Positions 8,336 to 17,520 of a stretch of DNA of 36,053 nt are shown here, in pieces (position 1 is the stretch's first letter; every line of letters begins with the position of its first letter). The notes below the pieces were generated by a model. That model was not told where the DNA came from. It was given only the letters and a program-made list of their open reading frames with translations, and did not search any database. The DNA comes from Methylohalomonas sp964522485. Lineage in GTDB: Bacteria; Pseudomonadota; Gammaproteobacteria; Methylohalomonadales; Methylohalomonadaceae. A program made the translations under genes and the position numbers. The DNA is taken from contig CAZFUS010000020.1 in NCBI GenBank assembly GCA_964522485.1, forward strand, positions 1 through 36,053, in the 5' to 3' direction.

Positions 8336-9072
8336 TCAGTAAGATAATCAAGGCGATCAAGGTCCTGTCATTGCGTGGAGGTTTATCTGCCATGCTGCGG
8401 CATGGTGTGGCAGCTTCGGTGGAGCATGTAAACGTTCTGGCTGGACTCGGGTGCCAGACGGTGGTGGACGTCGGCGCAAATCATGGCCAGTTTGCTCTGG
8501 TGGCCAGACATTGTTTCCCGCAAGCGCGTATTTTTTCTTTCGAGCCTTTGTCTGGTCCTGCCGGAAGGTTCAAACGCGTGTTTGCAGAGGATCCGCAGGT
8601 AATGCTGTATCCCGTAGCCATAGGGCCGGAGGCGGGAGTCGCAACGATCCATGTTTCGGGCCGTGATGATTCATCGTCCTTGCTGCCGATTACACCCATG
8701 CAGGCCAGTCTGTTTCCCGGCACGGCGGAGACAGGAACCCAGTCCATCCAGGTGGGAAAGTTGGCGGATTTTGTCTCTGAAGCTGATGTCACACCGCCCG
8801 CAATACTGAAACTGGATGTTCAGGGTTTCGAACTGTCTGCATTACAGGGCTGTAAGGATCTGATCCACTGTTTTACCTGGATTTACGCTGAATGTTCCTT
8901 CGTCGAGCTGTATGAAAAGCAGGCGTTGGCGGATGAGCTGATCGCCTGGCTCTCGGAACACGGCTTTCGGCTATGTGGCGTCTACAACATGACATATGAC
9001 AAGCAGGGGCGTTCGATTCAGGCAGATTTCCTGTTCGCGAGGCGAGCAGTTGATACAGGGATCCACTCATAA
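8332..9072 (+). CDS. FkbM-family SAM-dependent methyltransferase
   Basis: A 246-residue class I methyltransferase of the FkbM family, usually an O-methyltransferase acting on a sugar hydroxyl. The SAM-binding motif I is VVDVGANHGQFALVA (around residues 43-57). The FSFEPLSGPAGRFKRVF segment that follows is diagnostic of FkbM. ILKLDVQGFELSALQG is the conserved post-motif strand with the acidic residue, and IYAECSFVELYE follows. The start is a GTG inside the stop of the upstream glycosyltransferase (GTGA overlap). Setting suggests methylation of a repeat-unit sugar, possibly as a decoration or chain cap; the acceptor is unknown. Confidence 0.9.
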   Translation: MISKIIKAIKVLSLRGGLSAMLRHGVAASVEHVNVLAGLGCQTVVDVGANHGQFALVARHCFPQARIFSFEPLSGPAGRFKRVFAEDPQVMLYPVAIGPEAGVATIHVSGRDDSSSLLPITPMQASLFPGTAETGTQSIQVGKLADFVSEADVTPPAILKLDVQGFELSALQGCKDLIHCFTWIYAECSFVELYEKQALADELIAWLSEHGFRLCGVYNMTYDKQGRSIQADFLFARRAVDTGIHS

Positions 9073-9118
9073 TACTTTTTATAAAGCGATAATAGAGGAA
9101 TGCACATCAGGAGAATAA

Positions 9119-9874
9119 ATGAATACAACAGAACAGATTATCAGAAGGTGTGTTGATCAATCGAAGTCCAGATTCGACTTATGGGTTCACTTTTTGCAGT
9201 CAAGTAACGTGAAGAATATGGTTGAGTTGGGGGTTTACAGAGGAGACTTCGCGTCAAGACTTCTTGCAGAATGCGATTCAATAGAAAAATACTACATGAT
9301 AGATCCATGGCGCCATTTGGATAACTGGAATAAACCAGCAAATAAAGATGACAAAATTTTTGAACAGTTCTTATCAGAAACGAAATCCAAGACCGATTTT
9401 GCAGCCGGGAAGCGGATCATCCTGCAAGGAAAAACCACTGAAGTAGTAGATGAGATACCCGATGGCGAACTTGACTTTGCATACATTGACGGTGATCACA
9501 CGCTCAAAGGGATTGCAATCGATTTGATTCGTTTATACCCAAAAATTAAGATTGGTGGCTGGATTGGAGGGGATGATTTTAGTAGAAGAGTGTGGCAACA
9601 CGGCACTGCATTTGAACCCACTCTTGTTTTTCCTTTTGCCGTGTATTTTTCTGAAGCAGTTGGTGCCCGGATATATGCTCTTCCCGCTTCACAATTTTTA
9701 ATTGAAAAGAATAATATTCGTCACTTTGCTTTTATAGATTTGACGGGTGATTATCAGAATGTTGGTCTAAGGAGTCAATTCCATCCAGATAAGCTGTTGG
9801 TGCTAAAGCTGACCGAGACATTTCCTTTTATAAGGAAAGTTATCAGGCGAGCAAAGCAGATGGTAACGAAATAG
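9119..9874 (+). CDS. Class I SAM-dependent methyltransferase (Methyltransf_24-like)
   Basis: A 251-residue methyltransferase. MVELGVYRGDFASRLL (residues 34-49) is the SAM-binding motif I, YYMIDPWRHL is the next strand with its acidic residue, and DFAYIDGDHTLKGIAIDL (about 119-136) with the following GGWIGGDDF is the metal/catalytic region shared with Methyltransf_24 proteins, many of which act on sugars. The start has an AGGAG site with 5-nt spacing. The gene is clearly AT-richer than the FkbM gene before it and resembles the following sulfotransferase in composition, so the pair may have arrived together. No DNA or ribosome methyltransferase features are seen, and the EPS setting favours a polysaccharide substrate. 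Confidence 0.82.
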   Translation: MNTTEQIIRRCVDQSKSRFDLWVHFLQSSNVKNMVELGVYRGDFASRLLAECDSIEKYYMIDPWRHLDNWNKPANKDDKIFEQFLSETKSKTDFAAGKRIILQGKTTEVVDEIPDGELDFAYIDGDHTLKGIAIDLIRLYPKIKIGGWIGGDDFSRRVWQHGTAFEPTLVFPFAVYFSEAVGARIYALPASQFLIEKNNIRHFAFIDLTGDYQNVGLRSQFHPDKLLVLKLTETFPFIRKVIRRAKQMVTK

Positions 9875-9964
9875 CGGTTATACAGACAATTTATGCGCTG
9901 AGGCGCTGGATTCATCCGATTATGTTCTACCTGTGACACCATAAATAAGCGATGTATGTGAAAA

Positions 9965-10669
9965 ATGATCTGTCACCATTACAAATGCATTTTTGTCCAC
10001 ATCCCAAAGAATGCCGGCCAGAGTATCGAGCATGTCTTTCTGAATTTATTGAACCTTAGCTGGCAAACGCGCACCCCGCTCCTCCTTATGCCAAATGACA
10101 GGCCAGAGATAGGCCCACCCAGGCTTGCACATCTTAAGGCTCAGGAATATGTTCGTTATAAATATCTGACCCAGGAAATTTTTGATGACTACTTCAAATT
10201 CGCTTTTGTAAGAAATCCCTGGAGTCGGCTGGTTTCAATTTATAAGCATATGGGCTATGACAAGAAACGCGAGTTCAAGCAGTTTCTAATGCGCGACTTT
10301 AAGGAAACCGTTTTCAGGAATGAATATTGGTTTGTCGGACCGCAAAGTGATTTTGTTTGTGACGATAATGGAAATATACTTGTGGATTTTATTGGCAGAT
10401 TCGAAAGTTTGCAGAATGATTTCGACTATGTATGCAAAAAAATAGGCCTTCTTCCAACTCAAGTCCCTCATGTGAATAAAGCCAAAAATGATAATCTGGT
10501 CTTTAGCTTAAGGCCCAAAAAGCTGACCAAGTATGTAATATACAATATCGCAAAAAAAGACATACCAGGGTTTACACGATATCAGGACTATTATGACAAT
10601 GAATCCAGGCAGTTTGTCGCAGAGTGGTACAAAAGCGATATTGAGTTATTCGGATATGACTTTGACTAG
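9965..10669 (+). CDS. Sulfotransferase family 2 protein (third of four)
   Basis: A 234-residue predicted carbohydrate sulfotransferase. The PAPS loop is FVHIPKNAGQSIEHVF (residues 10-25). The 3'-phosphate-binding motif is FAFVRNPWSRLVSIYKHM (residues 79-96). DFIGRFESLQNDFDYVCKKIGL and the following VPHVNKAK are typical C-terminal family strands that contact the acceptor. The C-terminus FVAEWYKSDIELFGYDF is the common ending of bacterial chondroitin/dermatan-like sulfotransferases. The gene is AT-rich relative to its neighbours and closes the first block; it is followed by a 260-nt gap and then the GC-rich exported trio. Sulfation of the EPS is inferred from context. Confidence 0.9.
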   Translation: MICHHYKCIFVHIPKNAGQSIEHVFLNLLNLSWQTRTPLLLMPNDRPEIGPPRLAHLKAQEYVRYKYLTQEIFDDYFKFAFVRNPWSRLVSIYKHMGYDKKREFKQFLMRDFKETVFRNEYWFVGPQSDFVCDDNGNILVDFIGRFESLQNDFDYVCKKIGLLPTQVPHVNKAKNDNLVFSLRPKKLTKYVIYNIAKKDIPGFTRYQDYYDNESRQFVAEWYKSDIELFGYDFD

Positions 10670-10826
10670 TGTCTCCAGTAGACGCAGGCGCCTGAGAACC
10701 TCGTCAATCCGGGACTGTTTGTGCACTGTTGTAAACATGGCCCTCGTAATCTATATCAGCTTATGTCCTTACGCTGCTGCTACAGCCGGATGCACAAGAT
10801 TCCGCTCTAAATACTGAAAGCTGTGA

Positions 10827-10842
10827 ACCCCCGATGTGGGGT
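10827..10842 (+). terminator. Weak terminator-like hairpin after the first block
   Basis: ACCCC (10827-10831) can pair with GGGGT (10838-10842). A TTTTT run sits 8 nt further on. The stem is only 5 bp and the T-run is not adjacent, so this is a weak candidate for ending the upstream transcript before the exported-protein operon. Confidence 0.25.
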
Positions 10843-10930
10843 ATTGTCCATTTTTACTCAGGAACGCATTCTCGTTAAACAGTAGCGTTCGTTCAGTTCC
10901 AGCCCGTTGTCAGACACAAGCGGTAGGCAA

Positions 10931-12208
10931 ATGATGGATATGGCAGTGTTTAAGGTGGTGGCAGTCGTGCTGCCGGTGTTGCTTACCGGGACCTTGTCTC
11001 AGGCGGCCGGTCAGTGGCAGGGCACAGCCCCTCCACCACTCGCGGAAGAAGAGGTTCAGGCACACCGCCGTGCCAGCCAGTTCCTCGTCCTCAACACCGG
11101 TGGCTCGGGTGGCATGTTTGGCCAAGGAGATCTCCGCAGAAATCTGCTCGACGTTGCCTTCTGGCACGACGGGCAACATGGAGCCGTCTGCGGCGACGCC
11201 GGGGCGTTTTATACCGCCGACGGCGGACTGTCCTGGCAGCGTATCCGGGAGGATCCCCGAAAGGAATACCCGGGCGCAAAGGGTGTCAGGTATTATTCTG
11301 TCGCGATTTCCGGAGCGGAGGAAATCTGGCTGGTCGAGGGAGAGGCCCCGAGCCGGGGTCGGCATTTGTGGCACACGACCGATGCGGGCAGGACGTGGGA
11401 GGATGTGTCCGAACGGCTGCCGGGCGAACTCAAGTCGGTCAGCGACCTCGAAGTCCGTGGTCCGCATGTCTGGTTGCTTGCCGGCGATCAGTCGCGGTCC
11501 AGTTATCGCAGCGATGACGGCGGGCAGACCTGGCAAAGGCTTTCCGTTTTGCCCGGTGCCCGCCTCAGCCACCACAGCATCGCCGTGCCAATATCCGCAG
11601 CTTTCAATAAACTGAAAACGGCCTATGTGCTGGGTCTGGCTAACGGGAAATCGGGTCAGCGGGTACCCGCTCTGGCGCGTACCGACGATGGTGGCAGGAC
11701 CTGGCGGCGGGTGGATATGCCAGTGGCGGATACCCTGCCGAAAGATATCGATCAATACCGGATCGCTTTTGCCACCCCGGAGGCGGGAATGATCGCGTTG
11801 CCGGCACCGGGACTGAATTTCGTCGGTAAGGGTGCCTGGGAGAAGAAGCCGGGCGCCACGGCAAGTGTACTGGTTACAACCGATGGCGGTGGAAGCTGGA
11901 CACGGCGCGCACTGCCCGGCGAGGAGCTGGCGGTTTCAGCCTTGTGGCTTGACCCTGATGATCCGGAGCACGCTTTCGCGGGAGTGTGGAACGGCTTCGT
12001 GGATCAGAAAGGTGAGCCGCGCGAAGGTCCGGCACTGTACGAAACTTTCGATGGCGGACGGAGGTGGGCCACAGCCATCCGCGGCCGGCCGCAGATCAAC
12101 GCGATCTTTGGTCTCGATGGTCGGCGTGTCTGGGCCGTGGGTAACCGCGAGGGTTTCCAGGCTAACGATGTGGTGGCGATTCTTGAGCAGCAGGGCGGCA
12201 GGGACTAG
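10931..12208 (+). CDS. Exported six-Asp-box (BNR/Ycf48-like) beta-propeller protein
   Basis: A 425-residue protein with an N-terminal signal peptide (hydrophobic AVFKVVAVVLPVLLTGTL, probable cleavage after SQA near residue 25). Six Asp-box motifs of the form S/T-x-D-x-G-x-S/T-W can be seen: TADGGLSW (95-102), TTDAGRTW (149-156), SDDGGQTW (194-201), TDDGGRTW (251-258), TTDGGGSW (317-324) and a variant TFDGGRRW (372-379). That pattern predicts a sialidase-like or Ycf48/GH74-like propeller. I see no sialidase arginine triad, so binding or a scaffold role is as likely as hydrolysis. ATG at 10931 is chosen over a TTG at 10907. The next gene starts 7 nt after the stop, so this is the first gene of a three-gene operon. 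Confidence 0.8.
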   Translation: MMDMAVFKVVAVVLPVLLTGTLSQAAGQWQGTAPPPLAEEEVQAHRRASQFLVLNTGGSGGMFGQGDLRRNLLDVAFWHDGQHGAVCGDAGAFYTADGGLSWQRIREDPRKEYPGAKGVRYYSVAISGAEEIWLVEGEAPSRGRHLWHTTDAGRTWEDVSERLPGELKSVSDLEVRGPHVWLLAGDQSRSSYRSDDGGQTWQRLSVLPGARLSHHSIAVPISAAFNKLKTAYVLGLANGKSGQRVPALARTDDGGRTWRRVDMPVADTLPKDIDQYRIAFATPEAGMIALPAPGLNFVGKGAWEKKPGATASVLVTTDGGGSWTRRALPGEELAVSALWLDPDDPEHAFAGVWNGFVDQKGEPREGPALYETFDGGRRWATAIRGRPQINAIFGLDGRRVWAVGNREGFQANDVVAILEQQGGRD

Positions 12209-12215
12209 GTTTCGC

Positions 12216-13793
12216 ATGCAGACTCAAGGCTTTCACAGTCACGCGACAATCAGATGTTTCTCCTTCGTGACACTGGCCCTCTGGGCGGGGTTTGCCTGGT
12301 CGGTGAATGACACGGCTCAGCAAACCGGCAGCCACGGCTTGCGGGCCGGATCGACCGCGGGCGAACCGGGAGTGGCAGCCAACCGCATTCAGCCCTATCC
12401 CGACAATCCCTTTTATTGGCAGTACAAAGGTGAGCCGGTGCTGCTGGTGGGAGGTAGCTACCAGGACAACCTCTTCAACCATCCTCATAATCCCGGCCTC
12501 AAGCCGGACGGGACGTTGGAGTCGCATCTGGATCTGCTGGTCTCAGTGGGCGGCAACTACGTACGCAACACGATGAGCCACCGCGATTCAGGCAATGTAT
12601 TTCCTTTCAAGCGCCTGGAGAATGGACGCTTCGATCTGACGCAGTGGAATGATCAGTATTGGCGTCGCTTCGACGACTTTCTGCGCATGACCGAGAAACG
12701 CGGCATCATTGTGCAGATCGAAATATGGGCGACCTATGATTACTATAGTGATCGCAATCCCAGGTTCGAACCGCAATCCGGCTGGTCAAGACATCCGTTC
12801 AACCCTCAGAACAATGTGAATTACACGGCGCAGCAGTCCCGACTGCCGACCGTATGGAACGAGCCCCCGCGAGCGCCCGAGTTACTCACAGAGGGCCACC
12901 CTTTTTTTGTTACTGTACCGGAATTGGATAACAACACGGTCGTGATGCCTTACCAGCAGGCATTCGTCGACAAGATTCTCTCCTACACTTTCAACTATTC
13001 GCACGTGTTATACACCATGAATAATGAAATCGTGCAGCCACTCCCTGAATGGGGCGAATACTGGATGAGCTACGTCCGCGGTAAAGCGGAGGAGATTGGC
13101 AAGGACATCGAGACCACGGACATGATTCGCATCATAGAACTGAGCAATCCTGTGTGGGGGGATCACCTTTTCAACCAGATTGACCAGCCGGAGTTGTACA
13201 GCTTCCTCGAAGTCTCCCAGAACAACCGGAAACAAATCAGCACTCAGTATGGGTGGGATCAGCTCATGGAGCTGCGGGAGTTTCTGATGGATTCGCCACG
13301 GCCGATCAACAACACGAAGATTTACGGCGGCGGGGGTGAAGCCGGGGGTACCGTCGACGAAGGCATGCAGAAGTTCTGGCGCAACATCATGGCGGGGAGT
13401 GCCTCGGCGCGTTTTCATCGGGATGCTGACTACAAGGCGGGACTGGGTTTGAATGCTCAGGCGCAGGCAAGCCTGCGCAGTGTCGGGATGCTCACTAACG
13501 AAATGAATATTTTCTCCACCGAGCCGCGTAACGACCTGCTTTCCAATCGTGCAACAAACGAGGCTTACCTGCTGGCGGAAGTAGGCAAGCAATACGCGCT
13601 GTATTTCCCGGACGGCGGCGGGGTGACGCTGGATCTTTCCGACGCACGAGGTGAATTGAAGCTGAAATGGTTGAATATCTCCAAGAGCAGTTGGGCGCGG
13701 GAAGAAATTCTGCAAGGTGACGGGCAGGTTCAAATCAACACTCCGGGTAGAGGTCACTGGACGGCGTTGATCCTGAAGAACCCATCGCGTTGA
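12216..13793 (+). CDS. Exported glycoside-hydrolase-like TIM-barrel protein (DUF4038/apiosidase-like)
   Basis: A 525-residue protein with a signal peptide (hydrophobic FSFVTLALWAGFAW near residues 15-29). Mature-region landmarks are NPFYWQYKGEPVLLVGGSYQDN, LLVSVGGNYVRNTMSHRD and a YTMNNE stretch whose Glu271 sits where clan GH-A enzymes place the acid/base (strand 4). IYGGGGEAGG offers Glu375 as a possible nucleophile. The C-terminal 70 residues (YALYFPDGGGVTLDLSDARG to HWTALILKNP) resemble the small beta-sandwich called a putative collagen-binding domain that often follows DUF4038. The family acts on polysaccharide side chains, but no substrate is known here. The frame is open further upstream, but the signal peptide fixes the start at 12216. 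Its stop lies 2 nt before the next ATG. Confidence 0.72.
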   Translation: MQTQGFHSHATIRCFSFVTLALWAGFAWSVNDTAQQTGSHGLRAGSTAGEPGVAANRIQPYPDNPFYWQYKGEPVLLVGGSYQDNLFNHPHNPGLKPDGTLESHLDLLVSVGGNYVRNTMSHRDSGNVFPFKRLENGRFDLTQWNDQYWRRFDDFLRMTEKRGIIVQIEIWATYDYYSDRNPRFEPQSGWSRHPFNPQNNVNYTAQQSRLPTVWNEPPRAPELLTEGHPFFVTVPELDNNTVVMPYQQAFVDKILSYTFNYSHVLYTMNNEIVQPLPEWGEYWMSYVRGKAEEIGKDIETTDMIRIIELSNPVWGDHLFNQIDQPELYSFLEVSQNNRKQISTQYGWDQLMELREFLMDSPRPINNTKIYGGGGEAGGTVDEGMQKFWRNIMAGSASARFHRDADYKAGLGLNAQAQASLRSVGMLTNEMNIFSTEPRNDLLSNRATNEAYLLAEVGKQYALYFPDGGGVTLDLSDARGELKLKWLNISKSSWAREEILQGDGQVQINTPGRGHWTALILKNPSR

Positions 13794-13795
13794 TA

Positions 13796-16700
13796 ATGGA
13801 GACGCGATGTATTAGTGACAGAATAACGATTGCACGCAAGTGCCTGACGCTGGCTGTGCTGCTCGGTGCGGCGGAACTGGTGACGAGCCCTGCCTTTGCC
13901 CAGCAGACCCAGAACCATGTTCCGCGGGCCATGCCCGTTTCAGGCAAGGTAACGATTGACGGCACGCTGGATGACCGGGAGTTCCCGGGCGGGATACTGA
14001 TGGTCAGAGGTGACGTCGAGCCTTCGCCCTCGACAAAACTCCCGAATCTGACCGAGAGGTTACAGCAGACGCGGTACGCAACTTCGGGACCGGTAGCGAT
14101 CGAGTATGTATTGCCAGCCAACGGGTACGCGACGCTGGTAATCGAGACGCCCGACGGTCAGCGTGTACGCAACCTGATCAGCGACTACCCGCGCGAAGAG
14201 GGCAGGAATGTCGACTACTGGGATGGCACCGATGACCAGGGCCAGCTGGTGGCTCCGGGCAAGTACCGCGTACGCGGCTTGTTCCACGAAAAGCTGGATG
14301 TGAAATACGAGTTCGCCTTTGGTAACCCGGCCCCGATGCCATGGCCGACGGCCAAGGGCGATGGCGGCTGGCTGAGCAACCACGCCAATCACATGGCAGT
14401 GCTGGCCGATGACGAGCGCATCTACGTCTCGGCACCTTACACTGAAGGGCCTTACCCGCTGATCGCGATGAACTATGAGGGTCAGCAGGTCTGGGGCGGC
14501 CTGGCCCGCTGGCACGCCGGGTTCATGGCCCGCAGCGGCGATTATCTGTATACGGTCAACGATCGCGGTGTGGGACTGCCGCGCCGCGAGTTCGATCTGG
14601 ACAAATCTTCGCCGATCGAGCTGATCCGGCTGGACCCCGGAACCGGGCGCGAAGTGCCGTTCCCCGACGGCAGCAGCCGGCACACAATTGCCGAGTGGAA
14701 CATACAGGAGCAAGGGGCGGCCAAGAAATGGGAGGGCTGGACGGTCGAGCACTCCGCCCACGACGCCGACTGGGCCGCGACCAACCCGCAGGGTCTGGCG
14801 GCCTTGGACGGGACACTATATGTCGCACTGCGCTTTGACCAGAAGCTGCTGAAGGTGGACGCCGGATCAGGCAAAGTGACCGGCGAGATCCCGCTGGACA
14901 AACCGGCCGGCATGGTCAGCGACGGCTGGCGCCTGCTGGCGGTCAGCGGCACGCGGGTCGTGCAGGTTCACCCCGAAACGGGACAGGCCGTACCGGTGAT
15001 CACGGATCATCTGAAAGCTCCGATCGACCTGGCGCTGGATTCGAGGGGTAACATTTACGTCAGCGACTGGGCGGACCAGATGAACGTCAAAGTCTTCTCG
15101 CCGGCGGGCAAATATCTCCGGCACATCGGCAAGCCGGGCGGCCGGCCGTGGGTGGGCCGCTACGATCCGCAAGGGATGTTGCTGCCCCGCGGCATCTCGA
15201 TTGACGCGCAGGATCGGCTATGGGTGGCCGAAGCGGACTTTTCGCCTCGGCGAGTAAGCTGCTGGAACACCGACACCGGCAAGCTGGTGCTGGAGCGGCC
15301 TGGTCGCGGCCGCTATGGCGGCATGGGCTACTATATCCTGCCAGATAAACCCGAGCAGGCGATCCTGCTGAACAATCTGCTGGATCTGGACTGGGACAAA
15401 GGACGTTGGCGGGTGGCGAGCACGCTGTGGCGCGGGACCCGGGCCGACGAGGTAATCGGCCTGGATCCCTACACCCGTCTGGGGCGTGTTATCCAGCGTC
15501 ATGACCGGCGGTTGGTAGTGCATACCAGTCTGCAGCCGCAATATGGGCCGGTCATCATCAGCGAGTTGACCGAGGACGGCCAGGCCAGGCCCCTGGCGGC
15601 GGTGGGACGATCCGGTATATGGCCGCATATCCGCCAGCGCTGGCAGGGTGGCTTTGCGCCCGAGCCGATCTTCGCCGATCACCTGTGGACTGAGCCGGCG
15701 CTGAACGCGGCGGCGAAGCAGGTAGTCCCATGGGTCTTCGAAGGCCCGCGGGCAGGTGAGTTTCGGGCCGTGTCGCGCGCTGCGGGCAAGATCCATCGCC
15801 AGGCCCGGCAGGCAGGCTGGCGGCCGAACGGCCGGCCCAGGCAACTCCGCCCCAATGCCAACTTCGTCTGGAGCGACCTTGACGGCGACGGCGGCGTGGA
15901 TAAGCAAGAGATCACCTACCATGCCACGCCGAAGCTGGAAGGGCCGCTGCCGGAGACCTGGTCCCCAGAGCAATGGAGCGGCGGCGTGGCCGGCAATGAC
16001 TTGACGCTCTATCTGACCGCGATTCAGGGCGGCAAGGCCCACCACTTCCGCCTGCCCGTGAGCCGCTGGACTGAGGAGGGCACACCGGTCTACGACCCGG
16101 AACAAGCCGAGTTGATCGTCGCGACGCCATACATGGGTGAGTCGGCGTGGCTCAGCGACGATAGCCACCTGCTGACGCTGGCGAACCGGGATGGCAACTT
16201 CGACCGGCGCGATCCATTGACGATGTTCCGGCCCGACGGCTCGATCGCCTGGACCTATCCCAGTCCCTGGACCGGTGTGCATGGTTCGCACCCCGCGCCC
16301 CAGGAAAAACGCGGCCAGCTCGTGGGCCCACTGGGCGTGTTCGGTCAGGCGAAGTTTGAGGGCATCGGCCAGATCTTCGCCCTGCACACCAATGTCGGCA
16401 CCACCGAAATCCTTACCGCCGATGGTCTGTACCTCGGTCGGCTGTTCCGCGACAGCCGCTCGGCACCCGACCCCTGGCCGGATCAACTCCGACGGGGCAT
16501 GTCGATCATGAACACCAGCAACGGCGGCGAGTGGTTCGGCGGTCAGTTCTTTCAGGACCCCGATGAGCAAGTCTATGTCGTTGCCTCCAAAAGTGCCGGG
16601 GTGATTGCCCGTGTCACGGGTCTGGAAACCACCCGCCGGTTGCGCGAGCAGTCCATCGCACTTACCAGCGAGCAGTACCAGCAAGCCCGGCGGCGGCATC

Positions 16701-17416
16701 TGGCCGAAGCCCAAAAGCAAGTGAAACAGGTCCAGGCGATGCGGGTGGCGCCGATGAAGGAGGTTGCGGACCTGCCGGCTTTGGATGCCTTCCGCTGGGA
16801 TGACGAATACTCGGCGGGCTGGCGCTATGACGAAACCCGCGCCGCCAGGGCGACCTGGCGCTACGACGACAAGCACCTGTATGTGGCCTTCCAGGTCGAT
16901 GATGATACACCGATGTTTAACAGCGGAGAGGACGTGCGGCAACTGTTTAAGTTCGGTGATGCAGCGATTCTTGAGTTGCGCACCAATCCCAATGAGCAGA
17001 GCCAGCAGGCGATCGAGGGTGACCAGCGTCTGTTGTTCAGTGTCTACAAGAATAAGCCCGTGGCAGTGCTGTATGACTATCGCCAGGCCGGTGCTAAGAA
17101 TCCGGTGGAATTCGAAGCAGTCACGATTACACGCATCGACCGGGTAAAAGTTCTCGAGGACGCGGAGATTGCCATCGACCGCAGCGCTGACAGTTACACT
17201 TTGCGGGCGGCGATACCGCTGAAGGATCTGAGCTGGCGGCCTGATACGGGTGAGACGTATCCCGGCGACTTTGGGATTGTTTATTCGGACAGGGCCGGCA
17301 TGAGCAACGAACTGCGTATGCACTGGTCCAACCAAGCTACGGGTATCGTCGACGACCTGTCCCTCGAAGCTGACATCCAACCGGGTAACTGGGGCCGGTT
17401 CAAGGTGACCGAGTAG
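13796..17416 (+). CDS. Large exported FlgD-Ig / beta-propeller / EF-hand-loop / CBM9-like protein
   Basis: A 1206-residue protein with a signal peptide (cleavage after SPAFA near residue 36). In order: a KVTIDGTLDD segment resembling the first strand of CBM9-type domains (about 50-60); a FlgD-type Ig domain with VEYVLP-like start and DYWDGTDDQGQLVAPGKYRVRGL (about 100-165); NHL/YVTN-like propeller repeats, clearest in LALDSRGNIYVSDWADQMNVKVF and GISIDAQDRLWVAEADF (about 400-490); an EF-hand-type calcium loop DLDGDGGVDKQE (694-705); more propeller strands; and a C-terminal CBM9-like domain with TWRYDDKHLYVAFQVDDD (about 1000-1206). No catalytic signature is recognised. Probable role is carbohydrate binding or processing on the cell surface. 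The GC-rich composition and 2-nt spacing tie it to the two genes before it. Confidence 0.7.
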   Translation: METRCISDRITIARKCLTLAVLLGAAELVTSPAFAQQTQNHVPRAMPVSGKVTIDGTLDDREFPGGILMVRGDVEPSPSTKLPNLTERLQQTRYATSGPVAIEYVLPANGYATLVIETPDGQRVRNLISDYPREEGRNVDYWDGTDDQGQLVAPGKYRVRGLFHEKLDVKYEFAFGNPAPMPWPTAKGDGGWLSNHANHMAVLADDERIYVSAPYTEGPYPLIAMNYEGQQVWGGLARWHAGFMARSGDYLYTVNDRGVGLPRREFDLDKSSPIELIRLDPGTGREVPFPDGSSRHTIAEWNIQEQGAAKKWEGWTVEHSAHDADWAATNPQGLAALDGTLYVALRFDQKLLKVDAGSGKVTGEIPLDKPAGMVSDGWRLLAVSGTRVVQVHPETGQAVPVITDHLKAPIDLALDSRGNIYVSDWADQMNVKVFSPAGKYLRHIGKPGGRPWVGRYDPQGMLLPRGISIDAQDRLWVAEADFSPRRVSCWNTDTGKLVLERPGRGRYGGMGYYILPDKPEQAILLNNLLDLDWDKGRWRVASTLWRGTRADEVIGLDPYTRLGRVIQRHDRRLVVHTSLQPQYGPVIISELTEDGQARPLAAVGRSGIWPHIRQRWQGGFAPEPIFADHLWTEPALNAAAKQVVPWVFEGPRAGEFRAVSRAAGKIHRQARQAGWRPNGRPRQLRPNANFVWSDLDGDGGVDKQEITYHATPKLEGPLPETWSPEQWSGGVAGNDLTLYLTAIQGGKAHHFRLPVSRWTEEGTPVYDPEQAELIVATPYMGESAWLSDDSHLLTLANRDGNFDRRDPLTMFRPDGSIAWTYPSPWTGVHGSHPAPQEKRGQLVGPLGVFGQAKFEGIGQIFALHTNVGTTEILTADGLYLGRLFRDSRSAPDPWPDQLRRGMSIMNTSNGGEWFGGQFFQDPDEQVYVVASKSAGVIARVTGLETTRRLREQSIALTSEQYQQARRRHLAEAQKQVKQVQAMRVAPMKEVADLPALDAFRWDDEYSAGWRYDETRAARATWRYDDKHLYVAFQVDDDTPMFNSGEDVRQLFKFGDAAILELRTNPNEQSQQAIEGDQRLLFSVYKNKPVAVLYDYRQAGAKNPVEFEAVTITRIDRVKVLEDAEIAIDRSADSYTLRAAIPLKDLSWRPDTGETYPGDFGIVYSDRAGMSNELRMHWSNQATGIVDDLSLEADIQPGNWGRFKVTE

Positions 17417-17520
17417 GTTCCCGACCACAGGCAAGGGTTAACATTACTCCAGGCACAATCAACGCTGAATGATAGCAGGAACTTTTTCCTGACGTCTTTG
17501 AGAGAGGATTCCCCTATACC

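Noticed and set aside
10917..10928. Possible ops/JUMPstart-like element (AGCGGTAGGCAA)
   Set aside because: It matches only part of the GGCGGTAG core and lacks the rest of the element.
10907..10930. TTG at 10907 as start of the propeller protein
   Set aside because: The ATG at 10931 puts the signal peptide at the N-terminus in the usual way; the extra eight residues add only polar sequence.
11832..12215. Upstream extension of the frame of the hydrolase-like protein
   Set aside because: It overlaps the propeller gene out of frame, and the signal peptide starts at 12216.
15218..17434. Long minus-strand open frame (about 738 codons) opposite the large exported protein
   Set aside because: It is the shadow of a GC-rich gene on the other strand; no domain, signal or ribosome-binding site supports it.
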